A DNA stretch of 64,000 bases from Iris pallida (taxonomy: Eukaryota > Streptophyta > Magnoliopsida > Asparagales > Iridaceae): positions 1,567,947 through 1,631,946 of the forward strand of contig JANAVB010009599.1 in the NCBI GenBank assembly GCA_029216955.1, in the 5' to 3' direction. Of the stretch, positions 23,736 through 34,446 are shown in pieces (within the stretch, counting starts at the first letter, position 1; each line of letters opens with the position of its first letter). The notes beneath the pieces were generated by a model, which ran no database searches, was not told where the DNA came from, and saw only the letters and a list, made by a program, of their open reading frames with translations. The position numbers and the translations under genes are program-made.

Positions 23736-25560
23736 CTATAAAACAATTTGCAGATGAAACTTTTGGTACCCATTTCTTGTAGGGTCCTGACTGGTTAGTT
23801 TTCGGTATCCATGCATAAATATTTAAATCTACTAACTTTCTGATTCTACATGTAGAAGATATATGACCAATAACGCCACAATAATGACATTTAGCATGTT
23901 GAGTATTGAAAGTAGTGTGGGGTGCATGATTGGTAGGTTTTTGTTTTCTAGTATAGAAGAATACATATCTATTAGTCTTCTTAGGCATAGTCTTGGTATG
24001 GTTTGGTCTGACAGTGTTGGGCGTGTTCCGATGATTCGGTAATTGACACGTGTTAGAATAGGAAGCAGCAACTTCAGGCCGTTTTCCTAAACTAATTTCC
24101 AACTTTTTGGAAGTGTCATATAATCTAGTATAGTCAGATGTGAGTGATTCTAATCTGACCTGTGCACACTGGAGACTCTTTCTCTCCTTAGATAGGTCTT
24201 CCTTTAACTGGATAATAGTTTGGTCTTTTTCTTCGGATAGCTTAACTGTCTCGTGTAACAACAATTTAATAGAAGAAAGCTCACCAGACTCATTTGAAGA
24301 GTCACTACCTCTAACATGATCTAGTAGGTCTGTAAGTCTTCCTATTTCACCTTTGTACTCTTTGAGTACCTTCTTAGAGGTTTTATATTTGCTATACAGT
24401 TTCCTGTAATCATCTAACAGTTCACTGAAAGCCTCTTCTAGTTGCTCAAAGGTGAAATCATATGGGTTAAATAGAGGATTAGTGATTACCTGATCGCAAG
24501 CCATCAAGCACACATTTGCAGAATCATCTGATTGTTCATCTTCTGAGTCGCTGGCATCACTTTCATGCCATATGCTTGTATTGGCGTACTTTTTTGATGT
24601 CGATTTCTTCAGGTAGCCTTTGTTATATTTGCTGTTTTTCTTTGATGATGATGTTGTTGGACAGTCTTTCTTCATGTGTCCTTTCTTCTTGCATCCGTAG
24701 CAAATAGGATCTTCCTCGTTGTTGTTGTTGTTGCTGTCTTTTGTTCTTCTGTTAAATCTCATGAACTTCTTGAACTTTCTTACCAAAAGAGCTTGATCAT
24801 CAAAGTCGGAGTCGCTGTCGTCGGAATCATCTTCGATGGTTCTTCTATATTGAGCCTTGAGGGCGATCGTCTTCTCTGACTTCTCCTTTGGTGTAGCATC
24901 TTCAAACTCTTGAAGTTCTAACTCGTGAGTGAGTAGCTTACCCATGAGTGTTTCTAGAGACATTGTTGAGAGGTTGTTCCCTTCAATGATTGCTGTAGCC
25001 TTTGGAATCCAGTTCTTTGTAAGGGCTCGTAGAAGTTTACGAATTTTCTCATGGTTACTGTAATCCTTGCCTAGTGAGGACAAAGGATTTATAATATCTA
25101 AGAATCTTGTAAACATCTGAGTGACTGATTCACTTGGCTTCATTTTGAACGCCTCATACTCCTGAGTAAGTCTGCTAATCTTTGACTCCTTGACTTGTGT
25201 TGTTCCTTCATCGGTTACTTCGAGAAGTTTCCACACTTCGTTTGATGTTGTGCAAGTAGACACCTTGTTGAATTTAGTTCTGTCTAAAGCACAAAATAAA
25301 GCGTTAATAACACGTGCGTCAAGACTGGCCTTTTTCTTTTCTTCCTCTATATATTTGTCATGGGGTTTTTCAGCTAAAATACCATCAACATTAATACGAG
25401 GTAACTTTTTATAGCCATCAATAACTACAGACCATAAGTCAAAATCAAGAGATTTCAGAAAGAAACTCATACGTGTTTTCCAATAAGTGTAGTTTGTGCC
25501 GTCAAACAGTGGAGGTCTATTTGTGGCTTGGCCTTCACTTGTGAATTTCACAGTTGCCTT
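23713..25560 (-). pseudogene. gag: Element A gag, start codon lost
   Basis: Copia Gag with a UBN2/DUF4219-type N-terminus (LFDGTNYTYWKTRMSFFL), a first zinc knuckle CYGCKKKGHMKKDC at about residue 284-297, a charged coiled-coil-rich region (about 370-490), and a second knuckle CHYCGVIGHISSTC at about 555-568. The frame is open for over 600 codons. The start codon seen in element B (ATG at 6186) is AAG here at 25560-25558, so translation would have to use the next ATG, at residue 28 of the frame from GTG (25551). At the 3' end a one-base shift near 23715-23735 separates it from protease; in intact relatives Gag and Pol are one frame. Confidence 0.93.
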
Positions 25561-25625
25561 GTGTAATGCTGTGATCTATATAACAATTGAATATAACTGT
25601 AATTTTACCTTGCTTTACCTATGTA

Positions 25626-25641
25626 ACCCGCTCTGATACCA
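25626..25641 (-). other. Primer-binding site of element A
   Basis: On the minus strand TGGTATCAGAGCGGGT, the exact complement of the initiator methionine tRNA 3' end used by most plant copia elements. It is two bases from the LTR. Confidence 0.95.
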
Positions 25642-26378
25642 ATTATAGGAACGAAATCGTAAAACAGAATACTCTAGAGGAGGGTGAATAGAGTAGGCAA
25701 CGGAATATTGCTAATTAAAAACTTGTTAGTAGTTAGATCACAGATATAATAATAATCACAAAAGTAATGACAGAAATTAAAAGTGATCGGAAGGCAAACG
25801 CAAATACCGAGATTTATACTGGTTTCCCTCTTGTGAGGACTAGTCCAGTCGAAAGAACTCTAGCTTCCAGTTGAATCCACTATTGAAAAATCATGCAAGT
25901 TTTCATACGAAGTCCTTACAACTTCTACAGACGCGAGCTTTGATACGAAGAACTCGACCAACTTCAATTGTGAAGAGTTGAATCTTCTATCAAGCCTTTG
26001 ATTACAATTGCTCTGAAACTTCTAGACCGTACCGCATTGGCAAATCGACTAGAGGATTGTAACTGGCTTGGGATTTGAAAATGAAAGCTTTTAGAACTCT
26101 TTGGAAGAATGTAAGCTCAGGAAGAGAAGAGATTGAAAGTGAATTGGTGATTTAAAATGATCGAAATACTTCTCTATTTATAGTTTTTCCAAAGACAAAA
26201 CTCTGACAGAATTCGGGCAGAATTCGGACAGAACTCTTTGTAACAAACCGCAACTGAAGGATGACCAAGTTCAAAAATCCAACGTTCACTAACGTTCCAA
26301 ATGGCCGAACTCTGGCCGAGTTGTGCTAGGGTTCTGCCAGTTCATTTGAGAAAATAAATTTTAGCTTTTTGAAAAAAT

Positions 26379-26720
26379 CACTACAACAAAAAAGTGTTTT
26401 AACGACACTCGAAAAGTGCCGTTAATGACTTTCCATGGCACTTTTTTAGTGCTGTCTAGAGGGGGTGTCATAGAAAGTTTTTGACTTTTAACGACACTCG
26501 ATAAGTGTCATGTAATAACTTTATGACGACATTTTCTGAATGTCATGTACTACTTATTCCACGACACTTTACTGATGTCATGTTAACGTGCTTTAATGTC
26601 AGTTCATAAGTGTCATCAAAATTAAGACACTTTGTAAATGCCATCTAAAAATATTCTATAACATCTATTAAATGTCATGGATACTTTTCACGACACTTTT
26701 TTAAATGCCTCCCCGGCATC
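26379..26720. repeat. Left subterminal repeats of CACTA-1
   Basis: A short unit around CGACACT or AGTGTCAT recurs about every 20-30 bases in both orientations (for example 26401-26412, 26490-26510, 26570-26585). In CACTA elements such repeats are the binding sites of the TNPA/TNP1 protein. Confidence 0.85.
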
Positions 26721-26731
26721 ATCAGTACATT

Positions 26732-26737
<6 letters not shown>

Positions 26738-26818
<81 letters not shown>
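26738..26818. repeat. (AC)n followed by (AT)n microsatellite
   Basis: About 41 bases of AC repeat pass into about 40 bases of AT repeat, just inside the left subterminal region of CACTA-1. Confidence 0.95.
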
Positions 26819-26819
<1 letters not shown>

Positions 26820-26975
26820 CCAAAACCATCTTCACAAAAAATAAAACTTTAATGTGCCAAATGTAATATATTAAACAAGTTCCAACCCATACAATGTCAA
26901 TAAAAGGTTACAAGAATATATTATTCAACTTGTTTAGAGTAACAAAGTGTATTACACAATATGCATGTCCTACTA

Positions 26976-27039
26976 CTACTTTTTAGCGTCCACCTTCTCG
27001 AGCATCAAATTCGAACCTAATCTGCACTCATCATTAGCC
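26976..27039 (-). other. Candidate terminal exon in CACTA-1
   Basis: On the minus strand a pyrimidine tract and TTTTTTGCAG precede an open stretch reading ANDECRLGSNLMLEKV and ending in Lys-Lys-stop. A similar acceptor plus short terminal exon occurs near the left end of CACTA-2 (48378-48437). It could be the last exon of the transposon's own transcript, into which captured exons were spliced. No domain; inference only. Confidence 0.3.
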
Positions 27040-27766
27040 CTGCAAAAAAAAAAAGATTAAAATTAATATTTGGACTATAAGATCTTAATTTAAAGTAGTA
27101 AAACAACTTAAATCCTTTATTTTTACTGAAAATTGGACATACCAAAAAATAAGAAGAAAAAAAAATCAATTGTAGTAAGATTTATTCACCGTCAAGTACT
27201 TGCAAATATTTTTCTAAAACATTGAATGAAAACCATGTTAACTATCATCATGCCCGTATATGTAAAGCCAAAGAAGAACAAGTTATCCATCCAAAAGGTG
27301 CCATCCACATTGTTGCAAATGTTGATAATTGTGCATAAAAACCATGTTAACAGTTCAAAATGTAAGAAAAAGAAACTGTATTCATAATTACAACAACGGA
27401 AATCTTACAGTCAAACTGAAACCCTCCGGAGGGTTGTCATGCTAAGAGTCTTCCACATCAAACATGTTAGTGTCTAAAAGCAGTCTTCTTAGGCACTTCA
27501 GAACACCCCGATCAAATTCAAATGCATCCTATATTCTGCACATCACATTTTACTGGTACTCTATTGCTCTGGAACTGCACATCCATTCCCAAGTAAACAA
27601 GAAAACTAAATTACCAAAAAAAAACACAAGAATAGAGAAACTTAGATAGGAACCAAAGGTTGACAAGAGCAAGTGACGCATCTGCATGGCTCCTCGGCAT
27701 AGGGATCACCATCGTCAGCATATCTCTATCTGGTGAGCTCCGACATGGGAGTTAGTCATATGCAGG
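27040..27766. other. CACTA-1 stretch with no recognised gene
   Basis: AT-rich, with scattered short frames and no domain. From 27650 to 27766 it abuts the point where the ACCase homology stops. Confidence 0.4.
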
Positions 27767-28745
27767 CTGCATCAGAAGACCCCCATCACGTAATGTATGA
27801 ATTTCTGCTTCAACCTCTGATCCATTCATCCTTAGCCTGTAGCTGCCAGGTCCTCCCCTCATCATATCAATCTATGACAGTTAACAAGCCATTATAGTTA
27901 ATCGTATTACAAATAGAGTCTAAATTCAACAGAAACATAAGGAGAATTACCGTGTATTTGCTTCCTTCAATATTCAAAGTAACTAGAGAATTCACTAGTG
28001 ATATATGCTGCAATTAAGCATTCTCAATCATTAGTAGATGCTGAAACAGAAGAGCAAGTGTACAATTTTTGAGTCAAACCTAGAATATGCTCCAGTGGAT
28101 TATACCTTGGGTGGGATCTGTCCCTTGCCAAGGTAACCAACATAGTCAGGAACCATGGCTGCACTGCTAGTTGAGGCTTTCTGGTAGTAAAGAAATTTCA
28201 TAAACCAATCATCATAACAAAAGCGATATCTGCTAGAGAAATTATAGGCATTTTTATCCACAAAACCAAATAGCATAGCCTTACATAAAGAGCTCCTCCA
28301 ACAACTGAAAGGTACCAAGGAGGTCTCTCAGCTCTAACCCGCATAGCTATTCTACTGTCCAGCCAACCTGTGTGGATATTGTTGTCTCTATATTCTACAG
28401 CCTGAAAAGTAGGCATTCAGATTTGCAGTACAGATTAACCGTTGGATTACATTAGCACAAAACACTATATAGCTTACATTTAGGAGATCTATAGTGTAGT
28501 CAGCATTTGTACGAATTTCTCCTCGAATTTGGATCTCCTTGAGCCCGAGAACCATATTAGCAATGGCTAAGGCTCTAGACTCTCCAAATGCAAAAACATG
28601 GCCTTCAATAAAGATATAAAGTTCAGAAATAAGCAAAAGTATGTAACACTGGAGCAACATATTGTTATATGTATACAGAATCCAGTCTTTTCCAAGAATG
28701 CATACCAAATTGAGAATCAGAAAATTCATGTATGCCACCACCAGA
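27767..28745 (-). pseudogene. ACC1: Captured fragment of homomeric acetyl-CoA carboxylase gene (six exons with introns)
   Basis: Six exons on the minus strand, all with GT/AG borders where a border exists: 28745-28706 (SGGGIHEFSDSQFG), 28602-28478 (HVFAFGESRALAIANMVLGL), 28401-28285 (HTGWLDSRIAMRVRAERPPW), 28180-28106 (SDYVGYLEKGQ-like, here PDYVGYLGKGQIPPK), 28007-27951 (HISLVNSLVTLNIEGSKYT) and 27871-27767 (GGPGSYRLRMNGSEV to GGLLMQ). These are consecutive parts of the plant cytosolic ACCase from the end of biotin carboxylase toward the biotinyl domain. About 173 codons join without a stop. Homology ends abruptly after LLMQ, before the biotin-attachment MKM motif. The host enzyme makes malonyl-CoA; this fragment cannot. 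Retained introns show DNA-level capture by CACTA-1. Confidence 0.93.
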
Positions 28746-28922
28746 CTGCATTAACAGTAAAAGAAATATTACATTAATTTGGCGAAGGAAAACTGACAAA
28801 TATAGTCAAAGTTGATGATAAAATTTTACCACTGAATCAATTTTACCACTGAATCAATTCTAGAGATTTAAGTTATTATTCAAAGTTATTATTCAAATAA
28901 GAAATAAAATTGAGAACAATAC

Positions 28923-29031
28923 CTCGTACATGGCATTTGTAAGAACATTTTCCAAAATCGCTCTTAAACCTCATGCACCTGTACTTTTGGCCATTGCTTT
29001 CTTTGCAATTAATATAAGTGCAATGTCTCTC
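28923..29031 (-). pseudogene. CLPX: Captured CLPX exon
   Basis: One exon on the minus strand, with TTTCCAG before it and GTATTG after it. The frame reads IALILIAKKAMAKSTGA, then TGA, then GLRAILENVLTNAMYE. It matches the C-terminal AAA+ region of mitochondrial ClpX (IAKKA..KNTGARGLR..LE..L..AM), the unfoldase partner of ClpP. The TGA replaces the conserved Arg codon (CGA to TGA), so the exon is dead. It is a second, unrelated host fragment next to the ACCase piece in CACTA-1; no neighbouring CLPX exon was recognised. Confidence 0.85.
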
Positions 29032-30540
29032 CTGGAAAGAGATGGTGTAAACAATAAAAAGTATCAAGAAATGTGAAAGACAAAAAAATAAAAGACCCCA
29101 AGTCAAGAGAGAACAGACTCTCAGCTCCATCTTTATTTGATAATATACAATTTACTATAATTGATCAGATGTCTTTTTCTTTGTCCTTTACCAGCCACCA
29201 ATGGTTACCATTTAAAATGCAAAATCTTCTTGTTGGAAAGTTTTTGTTCTGTCTTTTTAATTTCACTAATCAGTTGTGATATGATAAATAAAGACTGCAC
29301 AGTTGATTTTTACCAGTATGTGAAGGTGGTGTTTAAGGACAATGGTCACCATTTTTCATTTTTTTTTTCAAGTGTTACTTACTGGGGGTTCTGGAAAGAT
29401 CAACTAAGAAGAGCGAGTTATCACATGGCTGTATCCAAAGGAGGATGTGAAAGAAAACCATGTTTTTGATGCCTACATTCATTCCCACTACTGTCAGATA
29501 CACAGAGAAGCGATGAACTTTTTATTAGAAAGAAGATATTTCAATATGAAGTAGGCAAAAAACTTGATAAACTGCTATAAAAATGTCATGGTGGGTAGTA
29601 GATTGATTTGCGGTGTACTAGGCATTCATGGATTAAGTTGGAGCACCCAATGACAAAATAAAGCACCCAACAAAGGTGAAAATTGCAGTTGTCTTTGAGA
29701 TGCCCAGCGATACACGCAGCACTTTGTGCACTCTTCAAATCATATCGCCACGCTAGCTAGTTTTTATCCAATCGGTGAACTTCAGTGAACCTAACAAATT
29801 TTGATCCAAAATCACATTAACACGCTAGTTATCAAACAATACATATGTTCCCTGTAATATTTTCTGGCTACAGGGTGGCTAATGCTTATGGTTAAAGGTG
29901 GCTAATTTTACCCCTCCACTAGCTCATTCATTACATGAAATCTAATCTGAACTCCAACTCAAAAGCATATTAGAAATCTCAAACATCATCTCTAAGTGAA
30001 ATTGTTATGTCATCCATCCCTTGTCCCTCTCTCCTAGAAACATATAAAGGTAGTGTAGTCAAAATCTCAATATTGTTTGAAAAACCTACCCTTTTTCAAG
30101 TACCATATATTTGATACTATCAATTATTTTAAGTAGCCCCAAAATCTTGAATTCTAGAACATCTGAATCTTGATTTGAACAAGATATAAACAACTGAAAC
30201 ATCACCTCTGATTAGAAGTTTTAAACAAAAATATAAGATGTACCAATTGGCATCTACGAATTATAGGAACTCTAGTCTAAGTACTTGAAACAAGCTACAC
30301 GACATCGAACTATAGAACTCTAGTCTAAGTACTGAAAAAAGCTAGTATTAGCATTGCTTAATTAGATTTCTTCATGATTTGTAATAGTAGCGGTAGCAGT
30401 ATAACAATGCCAAAGAAAATGACAACATTACTTAATTAATTTCTTCATGGATTGCTAAAGAAAATCCAAAGGATGGACATAAAGATTGAATACGAAGAAA
30501 GAAAAACCTACATAATTATCGATTCCTCTAAACCCTAACT
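29032..30540. other. CACTA-1 interior without recognised gene
   Basis: AT-rich. Several short frames, none with a domain. A near-duplicate phrase ending TCTAGTCTAAGTACT occurs twice near 30270-30340. Confidence 0.4.
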
Positions 30541-31594
30541 AAGAAAGAAAAACCCTCGATCATATTCTGATGCTTACAAAATTCCCTATGTTTATCAAAT
30601 GATCTGATCAATTCTTCTTCTAACCCCTAGATAATATATCAAGGAAAAAAAAACTAAGAAAGTAGAGGACGAGATGAAGGAGTGAGAGATGACCTAGATG
30701 GCAACGATGACCGTCAGTGCCAACCATCAAAAATGTCCCAACCTCCAAGATTGAAAATGCCACAACATCCGAGATCGAAGACACATGGTGGTGACGACAG
30801 CCCCCTTGTCGCCTAAACCTCAGAGAGAGATGGGATTATAATGCAAATTCAACTTTAACATTTCCTTATCAAAAAGGACCAGACTCTTTCCCTCTTCTCA
30901 GTTTTTTATTCTTCTGATTTCTTTTATTTTTCGGCGGCAAGGAGGCTCACGTCGGCGCAGCGGTGAAGTGGCTCTGGCATAAGTTGGTGGTTTGACAGCA
31001 TCTACATCCGATCTCACTGAGGTGGTGCCGAGTCGGACAGGCGAGATCGGTCCTGGCTGTCCCGGATGTTCCTGAAGGGGGCGGATGCGGCAACTGACGC
31101 AGACACCAGGGGCCATCACGGCGGTGCTCGGTACTAGCGTGATGTTCGCGCAGGTCGACAGAAGCTAGCCTTGACAGAAGCGGTCGGTGGCCCGGTTCGG
31201 CGAGGTTGTCCGCGCCCGCGTCGGTTCAGGGCGCAGTGACAAGGCTGACGAGTCATGGATCGCTCTGTGGTCCCCCATCAGCTCACGGGGAGTCCTTGGC
31301 GAAACTGGAGTGGTCGGGATGCCCAGGTTCTCGAGGACGAAGGTGGTTGCTTCTCCGAAACGGCCAAGGAAAGCCACTCGGCATGGCAGAGGTCAAGCGA
31401 GGATGCATCCAGATTTTAGGGAAATAGGAGAGAAAAAGAGAAAGTAACAAGTGAGGGTATAGAAAATTTGGGCATTTGGTAGAAGTAAGAGACGATAAGT
31501 GGTTTATCGCTGGCTTCAGTTCCCAAATTTTAGAAAAGAGCTGTAGAATGAAAAAAAGTGAGGGAAATGAAATTTGGAATAACACTTTAAAACT
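30541..31594. other. GC-rich right-hand block of CACTA-1
   Basis: From about 30900 to 31400 the base composition rises sharply above its surroundings. Frames exist on both strands (for example 31187-31447 plus and 31283-31759 minus) but carry no domain I know. It may be a first exon or promoter region, either of the transposon's own gene or of a third captured gene. No function can be assigned. Confidence 0.4.
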
Positions 31595-31814
31595 GTTGTG
31601 TTTAGTATACAATAATATACGACATTTTAAAGTGGTCTTATAAGTGTTGTTGAAATTATGTTTACGATACTCTTTAAAAGGTGTCATAGATGATGCTAAA
31701 TATTTAGTTACAACGACACGTTTTAGTAGAGTGTCGTCATTAAAATTAATCAATGACACTTATTTAGAAAGTGTCGTAAAGAAAGTGTCGTTATTATCTT
31801 ATTTTGTTGTAGTG
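31595..31814. repeat. Right subterminal repeats of CACTA-1
   Basis: Copies of the GTGTCGT / ACGACAC unit mirror the left end (for example near 31615, 31720, 31775-31790), ending in the inverted CACTA terminus. Confidence 0.85.
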
Positions 31815-32166
31815 AATCCTCCAGAAGCTTTTTGTAAAAAGAATGTTTTTCAAAAACGTAGCTCATTTATAAAGAATAGGATCATTTTGAAAAATGTTTT
31901 AGGATAGCCTATTTGCCAGTACGACTCGGTGTACAATGTATTCCTAGACTCAATAAAATGAAAAAGTACATAGCGCAACAGGAAGTAAATTCTGAATGGC
32001 AAACAACTTCGAAACAGCTTCGGTCTTGAACATAGTAAATATCCATTGTTGAGCAGTGTCCAAAACGTCATAGGTAAATATTTGAGTTGACTTGCAATTA
32101 TATCGAGACAGAGTTTGATCAATTATTAAAATCAGGTTTGACTATGACCAATGAGCCAACACATAC

Positions 32167-33968
32167 CACATTTTATCAACCAAAGCCTTAGATTCTTAAG
32201 GAACTTGAATTAGTTGTATTTCCTTTCATCATTATCTCATGTACTCTTATTTTACCATTTTGACCAATACTGCTATTATAGCCTAGTTTTGCAAGCTTAC
32301 ACTTATTCGAGCTTGTTTCAAGACATATGTTATTTGGGCACGTCCACTAATATATTGTCTAATCAGAACCGATGCATGATGGTCTGATTTACCTAGTGCA
32401 CTTGGTTCGCTCTTCGTATGATTACTCTACGTGGATTGAGATATAGTTAAACTCGTCCTTTAGGATCTCATCCGCAACGGTCTTAACAACTTCCTTTTGA
32501 ATTATTAAGTCGTCTTTGAAACCTGTATTTGCAATTCTATCCCATCTCCCTCGAACTTTTATTATTTTTCGTCATCTATTTCGAAAAACAAATGCTCATA
32601 GACAAGAAGTATTCTTCTATGTCCATGAAAACTATATATGCATAATCGTTTCTATCTATTCAAAATCGGAGAACTAACTCCAAACTTGATTCATATCTAC
32701 TATATCGTAATTTCTATTACGTCGTCTAGTATTCCCTTATAATCAAGAGTCGAGGTGCTACATCACAACTTTAAAAAAAAATTAACCTCATTAATCCTAA
32801 AACCTTGTCTTAGTTCTATAAATTATAGATTTTAAGCCTTCTAAGTTTTAGGATTTATTAGGACTACCGATTGATTAGGATAAGTTGGTTTCCAATAGGA
32901 TGATAAATTAGTGCCTCATGAACACCCACTTTCTATTTAGATCATTTGGTGCCCTCGACCGTGACGTTGATATTCGAAGCACGAGACCAGCTGTTACCCT
33001 CTAACAAAATCTATATGCAAGACCTAGAGGAGTTTATCTTCATTTAGGCATATCATGTCCCACTCAAACACGTCCCCTTGTACTTTATTTTTATGATACG
33101 ACTTTCAAGTCAAAAAGGCCAGCTATAACCCTTATCGTAATACTGGTGTACTTCCCGACCTCAATTAGAGATCCAACCTCGATTCAAATCTTTCGACCCA
33201 ATATATGGTTGGGATCTACTCGAAGCCCACTACACACATGCCACTAGTGTGCCACTCAATGGAGTCCCCATGTGCTACTTAAACATAAAAGTCACAGAAG
33301 GCATTTTTTGGGCTTAAGAAACCTAGTAACCCATCCGACTGACGACTAGCACAACTACTCGAGTTGAAACTTATTCTAGGCTAAGCTCATTTAGTAAGAA
33401 TGGTTCAGACAGATTTTAGGGATCATGTCCAGCCCATATAGATTAAAATCCAAGACTTGAATTAATCAAAGATTGGTTCCAACGGAACTAATAAATCATT
33501 GGTTTATAACATTTATTTCTATCCATATCATTTTGATACCTCTACCGTGACTTTGATATTTGGAGCACAACACTAGCCATTTCCTTCTAACAAATTACAC
33601 CCACATGAACTAGACGAGCCATTCTACACGCATGACATACATGTCCCACGCAAACACACAATCCTATGCTTTATTTCAGCTACACCACATGGATGACACA
33701 ATTTCCCTTAGAACGAACCAGCTATGCCTATTTTTGTCCCACTTGATTCTTTTTGTACAATATCGACCCACTTACTCAAACGAACTAAATAACCATGATT
33801 CATGCAAGACTAAGAACAACCTACCTTGTAGAATATGGTGCCAGTTTGGATTCCTATTATAATGACCTCATACATCTTCTCGAAAATCTAGTTATGATTT
33901 AATACACTTACTCTTCCTTCGTATTCAACCTCACTATATATTATATTTTGTTTTCTTTTATTAGGTTT
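32167..33968 (+). other. Right interior of element C with diverged direct repeats
   Basis: No open frame with a domain. About 32925-33140 and 33515-33735 are diverged direct copies: both run from a GTGCCCTCGACCGTGAC-like start, through GATATT..GAGCACRA, to CATGTCCCAC.CAAACAC. The content looks like scrambled non-coding sequence, as expected of a LARD. Confidence 0.5.
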
Positions 33969-34010
33969 TATTTTAATTTCGAGGACGAAATTTTTATAAG
34001 TTGGGTAGGA
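33969..34010 (+). other. Tekay/Del-like pol tail and polypurine region of element C
   Basis: TTTCGAGGACGAAATTTT, then AAGTTGGGTAGGA, directly before the LTR. Tekay/Del chromovirus pol genes end with this NFEDEIF tail, followed by the purine tract. It is the only pol-like trace in C and identifies its parent lineage. Confidence 0.7.
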
Positions 34011-34406
34011 TGTAATCCCCAGGATTCTTACTATTATTTTTAATTTCTTAAATAATTTGTTTTTCAATTATTTTGTTATTATTTGTAAATGTAGCCTTAG
34101 TGATGCTTAAATTTTATTATGCACAATGACTAGACAATGTGGCACGGCTTGTGCAAGCAAGTGCCTTGACTAGCATGCTAGCTGTAGGTGTCACTAGAAT
34201 TATTTAGTGCAATATTTTGTTGATTAAAATTCATCAAATCATATCTTGGTTATCTTTTAAATATTTTAATATTTATTTATTTTATTTATTTATTTAGTTT
34301 CTCCTTGAAAGGATTTAAAATTTAATTTGGTCAGTGATAATAATACTAGTAATAATATGTTCTCTTCCCAACTATTATAACCTTGCTAAGTTATTTTTCG
34401 TACAAA

Positions 34407-34446
<40 letters not shown>

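Larger units (their letters stand above)
26379..31814. mobile_element. CACTA-1: non-autonomous CACTA transposon with captured host exons
   Basis: Termini are CACTACAACAAAA at the left and TTTTGTTGTAGTG at the right, perfect inverted CACTACAACAAAA ends. The flanking 3-bp duplication AAT (26376-26378 and 31815-31817) is the CACTA signature. Both ends have clustered subterminal repeats. The 5436-bp interior holds no TNP1 or TNP2 transposase frame. Instead it carries intron-containing pieces of an acetyl-CoA carboxylase gene and a CLPX exon, all on the minus strand, so it is a gene-capturing, transposase-dependent element inside A's 5' LTR. Confidence 0.95.
17037..32161 (-). mobile_element. Element A: SIRE-like Ty1/copia, nearly full length
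   Basis: Read on the minus strand: 5' LTR (25644-32161, split by CACTA-1), primer site, gag, protease, integrase, reverse transcriptase, RNase H, extra frame, polypurine tract, 3' LTR (17037-18111). CATAC target copies at 17032-17036 and 32162-32166 match exactly. Without CACTA-1 and one 3-bp copy it is about 9.7 kb. Several single-base lesions have killed it: a lost gag start codon, protease and integrase active-site changes and four or more frameshifts or stops. LTR comparison over the first roughly 230 aligned bases shows about ten differences by eye, so it is fairly young. Confidence 0.95.
25644..32161 (-). repeat. 5' LTR of element A, split by CACTA-1
   Basis: LTR segments 25644-26378 and 31818-32161 rejoin when CACTA-1 and one AAT copy are removed, giving 1079 bp against 1075 bp in the other LTR. 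The terminus next to the primer site is TATAGG rather than TGTAGG (one change). The insertion point matches about 17770 in the intact LTR. Confidence 0.95.

Noticed and set aside
28876..29130. Cys-rich frame (CTYINCKES, CMRFKS, CSYKC) suggesting a zinc finger
   Set aside because: It is the wrong frame of the CLPX exon; the neighbouring frame gives a clear ClpX match with splice borders.
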